A stretch of 64,000 bases of DNA from JAPUME01 sp027294185 (GTDB lineage: Bacteria > Acidobacteriota > Terriglobia > UBA7540 > JAPUME01). The translations under genes were made by a program, and so were the position numbers. Of this stretch, positions 1 through 7,859 are shown piece by piece. Positions within the stretch are counted from its first letter, which is position 1. Each line of letters opens with the position of its first letter. The stretch spans positions 1,736,001 to 1,800,000 of the forward strand of contig CAUVWZ020000002.1 in the NCBI GenBank assembly GCA_963555835.3, read 5' to 3'. The notes under the pieces are model-generated. The model was not told where the DNA came from. It saw only the letters and a list, made by a program, of their open reading frames with translations, and searched no databases.

Positions 1-279
1 GACCTCGTAGACCGGCCATGCCCGGCCCAGCAGCCCGCGCATGAAATTTCGATAGTCGTAGGTTCGTGTGCTTCGCGCCAGCTCGAATGTGATCACGCAG
101 ACGATGCACCAGATGAGGGTCGAGACAAACAGCATCGAAAGCAACCCCGCCAGGGGACCGCTGGGTTTGAGGAAAAATTCGACCAGCTCCCGCCCCGTGC
201 CGTATCCCCCGCCGATGAGGACGGATTGAAAGACGAAGCCCGGAAGCAGGTATTTCTTGAAGAACCGTGAGTTGATCAT
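1..279 (-). CDS. YkvI-like integral membrane protein, N-terminal part (cut by window edge)
   Basis: The reading frame is open from an ATG at 279 down to base 1, giving the first 93 residues. The N-terminus MINSRFFKKYLLPGFVFQSV leads into a glycine-rich stretch (IGGGYGTGRELVEFF) and a second hydrophobic helix (about residues 45-65). This is the look of YkvI-type and related transporter-like membrane proteins, where the first helix carries a GGGYGTGRE-like motif. The substrate is unknown. The gene continues outside the window, so length and later helices cannot be judged. Family assignment is from memory of the motif; membrane location is secure. Confidence 0.7.
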   Translation of the reverse strand, partial: MINSRFFKKYLLPGFVFQSVLIGGGYGTGRELVEFFLKPSGPLAGLLSMLFVSTLIWCIVCVITFELARSTRTYDYRNFMRGLLGRAWPVYEV

Positions 280-492
280 TTCGGCTTTTTACTTCAGGTG
301 GGGACGGGATGCAAGGACGGGGATTAAGAATTTGCGCCGGCGGACCTCCGCCTGGAAAGGATGTATAGAGCAACGGTCGGATAAGATGCCGGATGCTTTG
401 CAGAAAACGGTTCTTCACCGCACCAAACAGCCTCGCGACGCCTCCCTCCCCCACCGAGCGGCAGACCTCGCCGACAGCGGGGACGGCGCCTG

Positions 493-612
493 TCAACGGT
501 GAATGGGCAGGGTTCATTCATTGATTGGGCACAGGCGGGCGAGAACCTCAGCGTGACGCTGCCGGCAGAGCTTCCCGGCGATCACGCCTACACGCTGCAA
601 ATCATTCCGTAA
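493..612 (+). pseudogene. Remnant of a GH29 alpha-L-fucosidase C-terminus
   Basis: One frame ending at the TAA at 610-612 reads like the last ~40 residues of a GH29 enzyme: a V-N-G turn, a Trp, then GENLSVTLPAEL and PGDHAYTLQI. The intact GH29 gene downstream (1877-3232) ends with an analogous pattern (Trp, then KLVIQVP, then HAYVFKL). Upstream of about 493 the resemblance stops and no start or body is present. The piece therefore looks like the tail of a lost paralogue on the same strand. The rest of the 282-659 gap holds nothing I recognise. Confidence 0.45.
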
Positions 613-659
613 GAAGGAGAGATCACCCCCTGAGCCGGAACCTGTTCCAAGGGTGCGGG

Positions 660-1043
660 CTACCCGACTCTCTCAACTTTAATCGGGTCACCGTCATTCA
701 CTTTCTTCAATTGCGTGACCGGCGCGAGCGCCCTGCCCCAGATATTCGTGCGGGCGGCGAGGCGAATCTCTTTGCCGCGAGAAACCGGCGTGGGGCCGAA
801 GCCGATCGCAATCGAGTCGCCCTCGACCCAGAAGGCCAGCTCCCCGGCCTCGACCACGTCTTTGGCGTCCGATTCCTTCTCCACTTGAACCGGTGTCGAG
901 AAGTAGACCTCCTCTCCCCAGGTGGAAGCAGTGGAAGTGAAAGGAAGTTTTTCGTAGATGGCGTCGGCGGTGGGAGTCGAGAACAATTCCGCTTCGAGCG
1001 TCACCGGCCCGAGGGTCATTTTGATTTTGCGTGCTTGAGCCAT
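660..1043 (-). CDS. Cyclophilin-like fold protein (TM1367/DUF369-like)
   Basis: This 127-residue protein has the usual family length. Diagnostic features are a TADAIYEKLPF segment, WGEEVYF near residue 43, a DVVEAGELAFWVEGDSIAIGFGPTPVS core, and an N-x-W-GRA stretch near the end. The family has a cyclophilin-like beta-barrel; its members are small cytosolic proteins of unknown role, and prolyl isomerase activity has not been generally shown. No signal peptide is present. It follows an ICMT-like gene on the same strand, about 24 bases away, so the two may share a transcript. The ATG at 1043 is the only good start. Confidence 0.8.
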   Translation of the reverse strand: MAQARKIKMTLGPVTLEAELFSTPTADAIYEKLPFTSTASTWGEEVYFSTPVQVEKESDAKDVVEAGELAFWVEGDSIAIGFGPTPVSRGKEIRLAARTNIWGRALAPVTQLKKVNDGDPIKVERVG

Positions 1044-1067
1044 GCCGGAATCATACGCCGACCGCCC

Positions 1068-1664
1068 TCAGGCGAGCAACCGGGGAAAGAATCGTCCCGT
1101 CCGCCCCATGTAGGACCGATACTCATCGCCGAACTTTTCGATCAGCCGCCTCTCCTCCATCGGCATGCGCGCGCGCATCATGAGGAATGCCAAAACGAAG
1201 AACACCGCAAAAAGCCAGTTCGCCGTGAGCAGGCTCATACCCATCAAGAACAGGATACCCACCGAATAGAGCGGATGGCGCACCCAGCGATAGGGGCCGG
1301 AGGTGACCAGGGATGCGTCCTTCCGCGTCGCGGAAGTCGGAGTCACATTCTTTCCCAGGCTGCTCATCACCCAATAACTCAGGGGAATCGCCGCAACCCC
1401 GATTCCCGCACCCAGCCAGCGCAGCGAGGTGGGCAGGGCCAGTGTCGCCCACTGTATCCATTGGGGGCGGAACAATTGGCTCAGAATCACCGCCAGCATG
1501 AGGATTCTGGCCACGATAATAAATATCGAAATCGCCGGGCCGTCCTCCCGAAGGGATACCTTTCCCCCAGCCTTGTCGGCTCGGTGGCGAAAGGTTCCGC
1601 TGATGCCCACGATAACACCCAGTAGAATTCCGAATAGGATTCTGAAAAGCAGCTCGTTTCGCAC
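1068..1664 (-). CDS. Isoprenylcysteine carboxyl methyltransferase-like membrane protein
   Basis: The product is a ~198-residue, mostly hydrophobic protein with four or five helices. The C-terminal half carries the ICMT/PEMT signature: GPYRWVRHPLYS followed by a membrane hairpin, then EERRLIEKFGDEYRSYM and a short basic tail. In this superfamily these motifs bind S-adenosylmethionine. Bacterial members methylate small molecules or are of unknown substrate, since bacteria lack prenylated CAAX proteins. I chose the GTG at 1664 because GGAGG lies six bases upstream (1671-1675). The frame is open further upstream but without a ribosome site. Confidence 0.8.
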   Translation of the reverse strand: MRNELLFRILFGILLGVIVGISGTFRHRADKAGGKVSLREDGPAISIFIIVARILMLAVILSQLFRPQWIQWATLALPTSLRWLGAGIGVAAIPLSYWVMSSLGKNVTPTSATRKDASLVTSGPYRWVRHPLYSVGILFLMGMSLLTANWLFAVFFVLAFLMMRARMPMEERRLIEKFGDEYRSYMGRTGRFFPRLLA

Positions 1665-1876
1665 TTTAACCTCCTTCCAGGATGGCCGCCGCTTGTTGAA
1701 GGTGTCATCCCGGCCACCGCCCATATTTAACCTGGGTTAATTATATATGTCAATTACCTTAACCATTTTCACGATTCCCCTTCCCCTGCAGAAACGCGGC
1801 AACTCTGCTGGCAATCGGAGACTGACAGAATTATGATTGCCCGAGGAACCATCAAATTCTCTCAGGAGAGCGAACC

Positions 1877-3232
1877 GTGAAAATGAAAATTTGCGCACTG
1901 TTCATTTCCGCCCTCTGGCTGGCCGGCACCGCGGCGGCTCAGGGGCCCTATCAACCGACCTGGGAATCGCTCGACAGCAGGCCGAACCCGGCCTGGTTTT
2001 CGGAGGCCAAGTTCGGCATCTTCATTCACTGGGGGGTCTATTCCGTCCCCGCCTGGGGACCGAAGGGCAGCTACGCCGAGTGGTACTGGAGATACATGAA
2101 CGATGAGAAGAAGCCCACTTCGAAATACCACGACGAAACATACGGTGAGGATTTCCGCTACCAGGACTTTGCGCCGATGTTCAAGGCGGAGTTGTTCGAC
2201 CCGGCCGGGTGGGCAGATCTGTTCGCACGCGCCGGAGCGCGCTATGTGGTTCTGACCTCGAAACACCACGACGGTTTCTGCCTGTGGCCGAGTCCCGATA
2301 GCTGGAACTGGAACAGCGTCGACATCGGTCCGCACCGGGACCTGGCCGGTGACCTGACCGAAGCCGTCCGCGCGCGCGGCCTGAAGATGGGCTTCTATTA
2401 CTCGCTCTATGAATGGTTCCACCCGCTCTACACCTCGGACCCGGAGCGCTTTGTCAACGAGCACATGATTCCCCAATTCAAAGACCTGGTGGAGCGCTAC
2501 CAACCCTCGCTGATCTTCTCGGACGGCGAATGGGAGCATCCCAACGAAATGTGGAAAAGCCGGGAACTGCTGGCCTGGCTGTTCAACGAGTCGGCTGCCC
2601 GGGATGAGGTGGTCGTCAACGACCGCTGGGGCAAGGACACCCGCAGCCGCCACGGAGGCTATTTCACCACCGAGTACGGAAGACACCATCGAATGGATCA
2701 GGTTAGCCGGCAACAATACTCCTGGGAGGAGAACCGCGGCATCGGCGGCTCCTACGGCTTCAACCGCAACGAAACCATCGAGGACTACTCGACCTCGACC
2801 GCTTTGCTTCACCTGTTGATCGAAACCGTCAGCAGGGGTGGAAATCTTCTTTTGAACGTCGGCCCCACGGCCGATGGGCGGATTCCGGTCATCATGCAGG
2901 ATCGGTTGCTTGAGATAGGCGGCTGGCTTGCGGTCAACGGCGAAGCGATCTACGGCACACGCCCCTGGCGGGTCTCTGCCGAGGGCGAACTGGTGCGCTA
3001 TACATCCAAGGATGGGGCGGTCTACGCCATTTGCCTCGACTGGCCGGGAAATTTGTTGACGCTCGCAGAGCCGAAGCTCGCCAAAGGGGGAACGGTAACG
3101 CTGGTAGGAAAAGAAGAGCCTCTCCGCTGGCGGCAAAAAGGTGGGAAGCTCGTAATCCAGGTGCCGACCCTCGCCGTCAATGAAGTCCCTTCCCGCCACG
3201 CCTACGTATTCAAGCTGACCGGCGTGGAGTGA
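1877..3232 (+). CDS. Secreted GH29 alpha-L-fucosidase
   Basis: This 451-residue protein has a signal peptide ending near AAA-QGP (residues 19-23). The GH29 catalytic barrel follows: FGIFIHWGVYSVPAW (46-60), LTSKHHDGFCLW (126-137), GFYYSLYEW, and the strand SLIFSDGEWE where Asp216 is the candidate nucleophile. A later RGGNLLLNVGP motif is also typical. The enzyme should remove terminal L-fucose from glycans outside the cytoplasm. The start is GTG 1877 with AGGAG nine bases upstream; the ATG at 1883 is an alternative. A tail fragment of a second GH29 gene lies about 1.3 kb upstream. Confidence 0.92.
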   Translation: MKMKICALFISALWLAGTAAAQGPYQPTWESLDSRPNPAWFSEAKFGIFIHWGVYSVPAWGPKGSYAEWYWRYMNDEKKPTSKYHDETYGEDFRYQDFAPMFKAELFDPAGWADLFARAGARYVVLTSKHHDGFCLWPSPDSWNWNSVDIGPHRDLAGDLTEAVRARGLKMGFYYSLYEWFHPLYTSDPERFVNEHMIPQFKDLVERYQPSLIFSDGEWEHPNEMWKSRELLAWLFNESAARDEVVVNDRWGKDTRSRHGGYFTTEYGRHHRMDQVSRQQYSWEENRGIGGSYGFNRNETIEDYSTSTALLHLLIETVSRGGNLLLNVGPTADGRIPVIMQDRLLEIGGWLAVNGEAIYGTRPWRVSAEGELVRYTSKDGAVYAICLDWPGNLLTLAEPKLAKGGTVTLVGKEEPLRWRQKGGKLVIQVPTLAVNEVPSRHAYVFKLTGVE

Positions 3233-3402
3233 ATAGGATGAAGCTTTTCTGAGACCGAAGCATCGAGTTCCCCGGCGCACACATCCCGGGAGTGATCCTC
3301 AGCCGAACCGTTCGCCTCCCGGCTTGATTCGTGGGAGCACTCCCCTTAAAATCATTACGATTCTATTGGAACTCTTCCAGACAGATTTCAGGGCTTAGAG
3401 AC

Positions 3403-3510
3403 ATGATCGGCAAAACCATATCCCGTTACCGCATAGTGCATACTGAATACTGAATGGTCGAGAAGCTGGGTGGCGGCGGTATGGGTGTGGTCTATAAGGC
3501 CGAGGACACC
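3403..3510 (+). pseudogene. 5' stub of a PknB-like Ser/Thr kinase gene (copy 1)
   Basis: From the ATG at 3403 the sequence encodes MIGKTISRYRIV. An 18-base segment containing a duplicated ATACTGA and a stop comes next. The frame then resumes as VEKLGGGGMGVVYKAEDT, the glycine-rich loop and beta-3 lysine of a bacterial PknB-type kinase. Everything after the AED is missing. This N-terminus is typical of the many paralogous kinase genes of Acidobacteria. A shorter second stub lies at 4665. A GCCTCCCC/GGGGAGGC hairpin (3513-3541) begins exactly where the kinase similarity ends. Confidence 0.75.
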
Positions 3511-3512
3511 AC

Positions 3513-3541
3513 GCCTCCCCAAGGTTCATTGCCGGGGAGGC
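3513..3541 (-). terminator. Hairpin at the 3' end of the secreted kinase-like gene
   Basis: A perfect 8-bp stem (3513-3520 with 3534-3541) and a 13-base loop cover the stop codon of the minus-strand gene at 3526. There is no T-run behind it, so it is a weak intrinsic terminator at best. It may instead mark the edge of the inserted segment between the two kinase stubs. Confidence 0.3.
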
Positions 3542-4371
3542 AAGTCGTAGAGCATGGCCTGCTCACCTTTTTCCGCAACAGCATTGTCAAAATACTTCAC
3601 GATCAGATCACGCCGAGCCAGCAAGGCCTTAATTTGCCGCTTGTTTAGGTAGGGGCGAAGTTCACCCGCAAGCGTCTCATAGGTTAAGCCGCGCAGAGCC
3701 GCCAACAGTCTCCGATCGCATTGCACCAAATCCTTCGGGCTTTTCAGCACCCTGTGAGTGCGGAAGGCCCGGGTGTGATCGATCATATGGATTCGCCAAT
3801 CCCTGGTGATCACCAGGTTCCCGCTGTTCCGATCCGTGTTGTAAATCAACTGGTCAAAGACGAACACGCGATACATCTGCTTGTTCCAATGGTCGGGGTT
3901 GGGTATCGGAATCTTCCTCTTTTTTCTCTCCCCATCGGTCATCAGCATGTCGTCAATCCACCAGGTGACGGCTGCCGATTTCCGACCGACTTTCCGCTTC
4001 ACTGAGACGGGTACCATCCCTAAGCCCAGGATCTTGTCCAGGCGGTAGCCGGCGATGTTGTACTTATAACTGTCAGTAAAGTTGAATTCCCTTCCCTTTG
4101 AGGTTGTGTAGACTGATTTGCGGATGTCTACTGTTTGAACGTGAGCATCGTGCGTAATTCGACCATCGCTAAGCGTGGCCCTCTGAGGGTCTGTCACACC
4201 TTCTGGAATGTTACGTATTCTAACGATGCGCGCCGTTAGCAGGAACTCCTCCTGTTGTTCGCGGGTGAGGTTACTTGGAGGACTTTCCTGCTGGGGAAAC
4301 AGCCTGCCGGGAGAGACGAGCAGACTGGTGGAAAGAATCAAGAGGAAAGGAAGAACCGATTTCTGATTCAT
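3526..4371 (-). CDS. Secreted protein with HipA/FAM20-like kinase active-site motif
   Basis: The start is ATG 4371, preceded by AGGAGG at a good distance. The N-terminus MNQKSVLPFLLILSTSLLVS is a signal peptide. The ~281-residue product has a C-terminal segment FDQLIYNTDRNSGNLVI followed ten residues later by MIDHTRAF. This resembles the catalytic Asp (D-R-N-x-G-N) and the metal-binding Asp of atypical kinases such as HipA, PI3/4-kinase-like and FAM20-like proteins. A YRLDKILGLGMVPVSVKRK stretch may be the nucleotide-binding part. The substrate is unknown, and extracytoplasmic kinase activity is inference. The gene lies between two kinase 5' stubs on the opposite strand. Confidence 0.65.
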   Translation of the reverse strand: MNQKSVLPFLLILSTSLLVSPGRLFPQQESPPSNLTREQQEEFLLTARIVRIRNIPEGVTDPQRATLSDGRITHDAHVQTVDIRKSVYTTSKGREFNFTDSYKYNIAGYRLDKILGLGMVPVSVKRKVGRKSAAVTWWIDDMLMTDGERKKRKIPIPNPDHWNKQMYRVFVFDQLIYNTDRNSGNLVITRDWRIHMIDHTRAFRTHRVLKSPKDLVQCDRRLLAALRGLTYETLAGELRPYLNKRQIKALLARRDLIVKYFDNAVAEKGEQAMLYDLPPRQ

Positions 4372-4664
4372 GGCGACCTCCTGAAAGGAGGGTGAGAAAC
4401 AACTCACCTCCAGAGATTCTCATTCAGTTGTAAAGACGCCCTGTGGGTCCCTTGTTGGATCAAAGCATAGAGTGGTAATCTGTGCCGAGTCAAGCAATCT
4501 CATACATTCCCGGTGGACTTCAAGACCTCACCGGTCCAGCCGTGAAGCGAGGCCTTCTGAGCTGGTTCAGCCCCCGCAGTTGCCTGATTTCACCACAGAC
4601 CTGTTCCCGTTGACTTACCCCCTGTGCAGCTTTAGGATAACCCCATCCAATTGGGAAAATTTCC

Positions 4665-4711
4665 ATGATTGGCAAAACCATCTCCCGATATCGCATTGTT
4701 GAGAAGCTCAG
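4665..4711 (+). pseudogene. 5' stub of a PknB-like Ser/Thr kinase gene (copy 2)
   Basis: The ATG at 4665 starts MIGKTISRYRIVEKL, the same 15 codons as the stub at 3403 without its 18-base interruption. Similarity stops after the EKL, and the frame runs on for about 20 unrelated residues to a stop. The remainder of the 4372-4848 gap shows no other recognisable gene. Confidence 0.65.
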
Positions 4712-4848
4712 TCCCGCCGGGACAAGAGTGGAGTTACAAAACAAAATTATTATTAGAATAAGTTATTGCCATCGAAGATAATGTTTTCCATCCGAGAGTT
4801 TATCTAGACTCCCGGATTGCTTTCTGCAATACCTGAAAGGGGCGGGCT

Positions 4849-6489
4849 ATGATCTTCAAACAATATTACCTGAGCTGCCTGGCCCACGCTTCGTATTTGA
4901 TAGGGGACGAGGAGAGCCGCACTGCAATTGTCGTTGATCCGCAGCGGGACGTTGACCAGTATCGGAAAGATGCCGAGGAGCAAAGGCTCCAGATCCGCCA
5001 TGTGTTCCTTACCCATTTCCACGCCGACTTCCTGGCCGGACACCTGGAGCTGAGGAACCAGGCTGGGGCGAAAATCTACCTTGGCGCCAGAGCTAAGGCG
5101 GAATACGAGTTCATCCCACTCAAGGATGGAGACTCTCTGGAGTTTGGAAGGGTTCGTTTGAGCGTCCTTGAGACACCAGGACACTCGCCAGAATCGATCT
5201 CAATAGTAGTGTACGACCTTAAATCGGATGCCCACAATCCGCGCGCTGTCCTAACCGGCGACACGCTCTTCATCGGTGATGTCGGGCGTCCTGACGTAAG
5301 AACTTCGCTCGGCTTCTCGGCACGAGAACTTGCTGGCATGCTTTATGAATCCCTACACCAGAAGCTCCTGGCGCTGCCGGATGAAACCCTCGTTTATCCG
5401 GCACATGGAGCTGGCTCCTTGTGCGGAAAGCATTTGAGTACCGAGACGGTTTCTACGATCGGAGTTCAGCGTCAGTATAACTATGCGCTGCAGCCAATGA
5501 GTAAGGAGGAATTTGTAGAGGTGGTCACTGCCGAACAGCCTGACGCACTGCCTTATTTCACTTACGACGCAATACTCAACACGAAAGAGCGGCCGACGCT
5601 GGAGGAGACTCTGGAGCAGGTTCTAAATCCCTTTGGATTAGAAGAATTCCTCAAGCTGAGGGACTCAGGGGCGCAAATGTTGGACGTGCGCGATCCCACC
5701 GAATTCTCAGGGGCTCACATAGCGGGCAGCCTGAACATTGGACTTGCCGGGCGATTTGCCAGTTGGGCCGGCACGATTCTTGACCGGGAAAGACCAATCC
5801 TGATCATGGCCTCGCCTGGGGGTGAAAGGGAGGCGGCGGTGCGACTGGGTCGCATCGGCTTCGACCACGTGGCAGGCTATCTTAAAGGCGGAATGAAGGC
5901 TACCGACTCAAATCCTGACCTCGTCCAGCTTACAACCCGGCTGGCCGCTACAACACTCGCTGAACAACTAGCCTCCCCGACCCCTCCCCTCGTCCTCGAT
6001 GTTCGCACCCCGAAGGAGAGGCGAGAAAAATGGATCGAAGGAAGCCTTCACATTCCCCTTAACCATCTGAGGGAACGAATCGAGGAGGTGCCTCGCGACC
6101 AAAAGCTGGTTGTCCACTGCGCGGGAGGGTACCGTTCCTCTCTCGCCGCGAGTCTGCTTCGGCAGTTTGGCTTAGTGGATGTGGGCGACCTCCTAGGCGG
6201 AATCACGGCATGGGACAAATCCGGACTCCCGACCTTGGGCGGGCCGGCAGCTCAAAGGAGCAAGGTCATGAAACCTACGGAATATTCAGAGAAGCTTCTG
6301 CGATTGGCTGGATGGCCAGTGAGACTCACTTCTTATAGGCTGGGAGATAATTATTACTGCAAAGCCGACAATGTTGATCCAGGCGCATGTCTAACCAGGA
6401 CTGATGGTGCCACCAAAGAAGAGGCTGAGGAAAACGCCAAGAATCGTGCTGAGGAGTACCTTTCCCAAACCAGGCGTTATTCAATTTAG
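4849..6489 (+). CDS. Persulfide dioxygenase-like MBL protein fused to two rhodanese domains
   Basis: Residues 1-~245 form an ETHE1-type metallo-beta-lactamase domain with the metal motif THFHAD (His56, His58, Asp60) and His65, then ETPGHSPES and LTGDTLFIGDVGRPD. Two rhodanese domains follow. The first (about 270-360) has LDVRDPTEF and the position of the catalytic cysteine reads ILIMASPGG, so it looks inactive. The second (about 370-460) has VVHCAGGYRSS with an active-site Cys. A ~75-residue tail containing two cysteines ends the protein. Such fusions oxidise glutathione persulfide and move sulfane sulfur; this role is inferred from family. It is 546 residues with no signal peptide. Confidence 0.88.
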   Translation: MIFKQYYLSCLAHASYLIGDEESRTAIVVDPQRDVDQYRKDAEEQRLQIRHVFLTHFHADFLAGHLELRNQAGAKIYLGARAKAEYEFIPLKDGDSLEFGRVRLSVLETPGHSPESISIVVYDLKSDAHNPRAVLTGDTLFIGDVGRPDVRTSLGFSARELAGMLYESLHQKLLALPDETLVYPAHGAGSLCGKHLSTETVSTIGVQRQYNYALQPMSKEEFVEVVTAEQPDALPYFTYDAILNTKERPTLEETLEQVLNPFGLEEFLKLRDSGAQMLDVRDPTEFSGAHIAGSLNIGLAGRFASWAGTILDRERPILIMASPGGEREAAVRLGRIGFDHVAGYLKGGMKATDSNPDLVQLTTRLAATTLAEQLASPTPPLVLDVRTPKERREKWIEGSLHIPLNHLRERIEEVPRDQKLVVHCAGGYRSSLAASLLRQFGLVDVGDLLGGITAWDKSGLPTLGGPAAQRSKVMKPTEYSEKLLRLAGWPVRLTSYRLGDNYYCKADNVDPGACLTRTDGATKEEAEENAKNRAEEYLSQTRRYSI

Positions 6490-7031
6490 ATCGACTCGCA
6501 CGATGCGGTAATTTGCCCCCCTGGGTCATCCCGACTCCTCCTACAAGGACTCTTAAGAACTTTTCCCAGTGAGCCCCTAACTTGACCCCCTCCGATCCGA
6601 CCCGCGCCTGCAGGACCTCCTGCGGCGGATGAATTCCCTGCAATAACCCCTCGCGTTGACTTGCCTCCCGGCAACCGGCCACCGAATGTGCGTGGCCGGG
6701 GCGGCGGCAAGGAGTCGTTGACAGCCCTGCTGGGGCCGCTCGGCAGGGGCGTGTTTCCGCCCGCCCTGAAAAGAATAAACCGGGGGTTCCCGGTTCAATC
6801 CCCTAAGTCCGTTGTCGGTTTATAGCGTCTGAAGCTGTTAGGCGGGATTGTAAGGTAGGACCGAGTAGGTGGGAAATAGGTGAGTCCTTACATTGTTCGG
6901 ACTTGACCACCGACCGCGCAGAGCGCGACCGGCAATGGTTAGGAATTGAACCGGACCCCCCCGGAAAGTCAATATCTGGGGGCGTTTCTTAACGACTCTT
7001 ACTCGAATTGTTTCTGTGCCCATCATCATTG
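6490..7031 (+). other. 542-base intergenic region without a recognised gene
   Basis: No frame here has both a plausible start and a recognisable product. There is a short inverted pattern (AAACCG near 6776 and CGGTTT near 6817) around a GGTTCAATCC motif that resembles a tRNA T-loop, but the arms do not form a tRNA. Confidence 0.4.
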
Positions 7032-7493
7032 TTAAATCCCAAACTCACATCCAAAACCCGGCCTGGTTCTGCGGGCGTGGATATTTTCTACGGGCGGGGC
7101 CACTCGATAGTTGCCGATCTGGCTAACCTGGCCCCCAAATTCTCCGAACTCCAGCGCCGGAGAGTCTTGAAGCATCTCCTGCGAATCAACGAGGCGAATT
7201 CCCGGCTGGGCCGCTACCTCTACAGAGACCCAAAAAATTCGGTCGGCGGCATTCCCGCTGACGGTCTTGACCGTCATCTGCATCTCATCGGCGTAGGGCT
7301 TGCGGAATCGGAGGGCGAGCACCGCGGAGTCGAAGTCTTCCGCGCGGAACTCGTTTTGTCGTATCACGCCCTTTTCCTCAAGCGCGCTCAACAGGCAGCG
7401 AATGGAAGCGTCACCTTCAAAAACAACGGCTCTCTCTTCCTCAACGGCCTTAGATTCTTTCTTCGACAAAGGGAGAAATTTTCGCGAATCCAT
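7032..7493 (-). CDS. Hypothetical protein
   Basis: This 153-residue frame starts at ATG 7493 with GCGAGG six bases upstream. The predicted protein is charged, has no signal peptide and no membrane segment. It has an alpha/beta-like composition in the middle (FDSAVLALRFRKPY, then MQMTVKTVSGNAADRIFWVSVEV). I recognise no family. The opposite strand also has a long open frame here (7008-7856), which weakens the coding argument, but the start signal favours the minus strand. Confidence 0.45.
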   Translation of the reverse strand: MDSRKFLPLSKKESKAVEEERAVVFEGDASIRCLLSALEEKGVIRQNEFRAEDFDSAVLALRFRKPYADEMQMTVKTVSGNAADRIFWVSVEVAAQPGIRLVDSQEMLQDSPALEFGEFGGQVSQIGNYRVAPPVENIHARRTRPGFGCEFGI

Positions 7494-7859
7494 TGGAAAC
7501 CTCGCGTCCTTCTATCCTTCCATCTTTCCCAAGCGTTCGATGCGCCTAGGGTACAAAGCCCCCCTAAGGATTCGATTAATGAAAGATTAAAAAAACACAA
7601 ATATTTGGAAGCCCGCTTCGGCTCCCTAAAGGGGCGAAAATCGGAGGCTTTCCGAAGTTTGGCTGGGCTATGGGTTCACAGCGCTTTCATTCAAGCTCCC
7701 GCTTCCCAACCATCCGAGTCCAACGCAGGCTCCGGCAATTCACGTTATCAGGGGCCGACATTGTGCTGTAAAATCAAAACCTTACAGCCCAACCGAGCCC
7801 ATTCTAAAATCGAGGGCACGGCGTCCCTAAACGATTGGGAGCTATCGAGGAATTGAGGC
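7494..7859 (+). other. Intergenic region between divergent genes
   Basis: No gene is recognised. The region contains an imperfect hairpin around 7616-7657 (CTTCGG and CCGAAG arms with nested CTCC/GGAG). It must hold the upstream control regions of the genes at 7032-7493 (minus) and 7860 (plus). Confidence 0.35.

Noticed and set aside
525..1625. Long plus-strand open frame of 366 codons
   Set aside because: It runs antisense to two well-supported minus genes (cyclophilin-like and ICMT-like) and its product is arginine-rich and low in structure, the usual look of a GC-rich shadow frame.
1862..3280. Minus-strand frame of 472 codons opposite the fucosidase gene
   Set aside because: GH29 motifs on the plus strand are unambiguous; the reverse frame has no recognisable family.
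6770..6830. tRNA-like GGTTCAATCC with nearby complementary arms
   Set aside because: No anticodon arm, D arm or acceptor stem of correct length can be drawn, and there is no CCA.
7008..7856. Plus-strand frame of 282 codons
   Set aside because: No ribosome site, and its composition resembles an antisense frame; the minus ORF at 7032-7493 has a better start.
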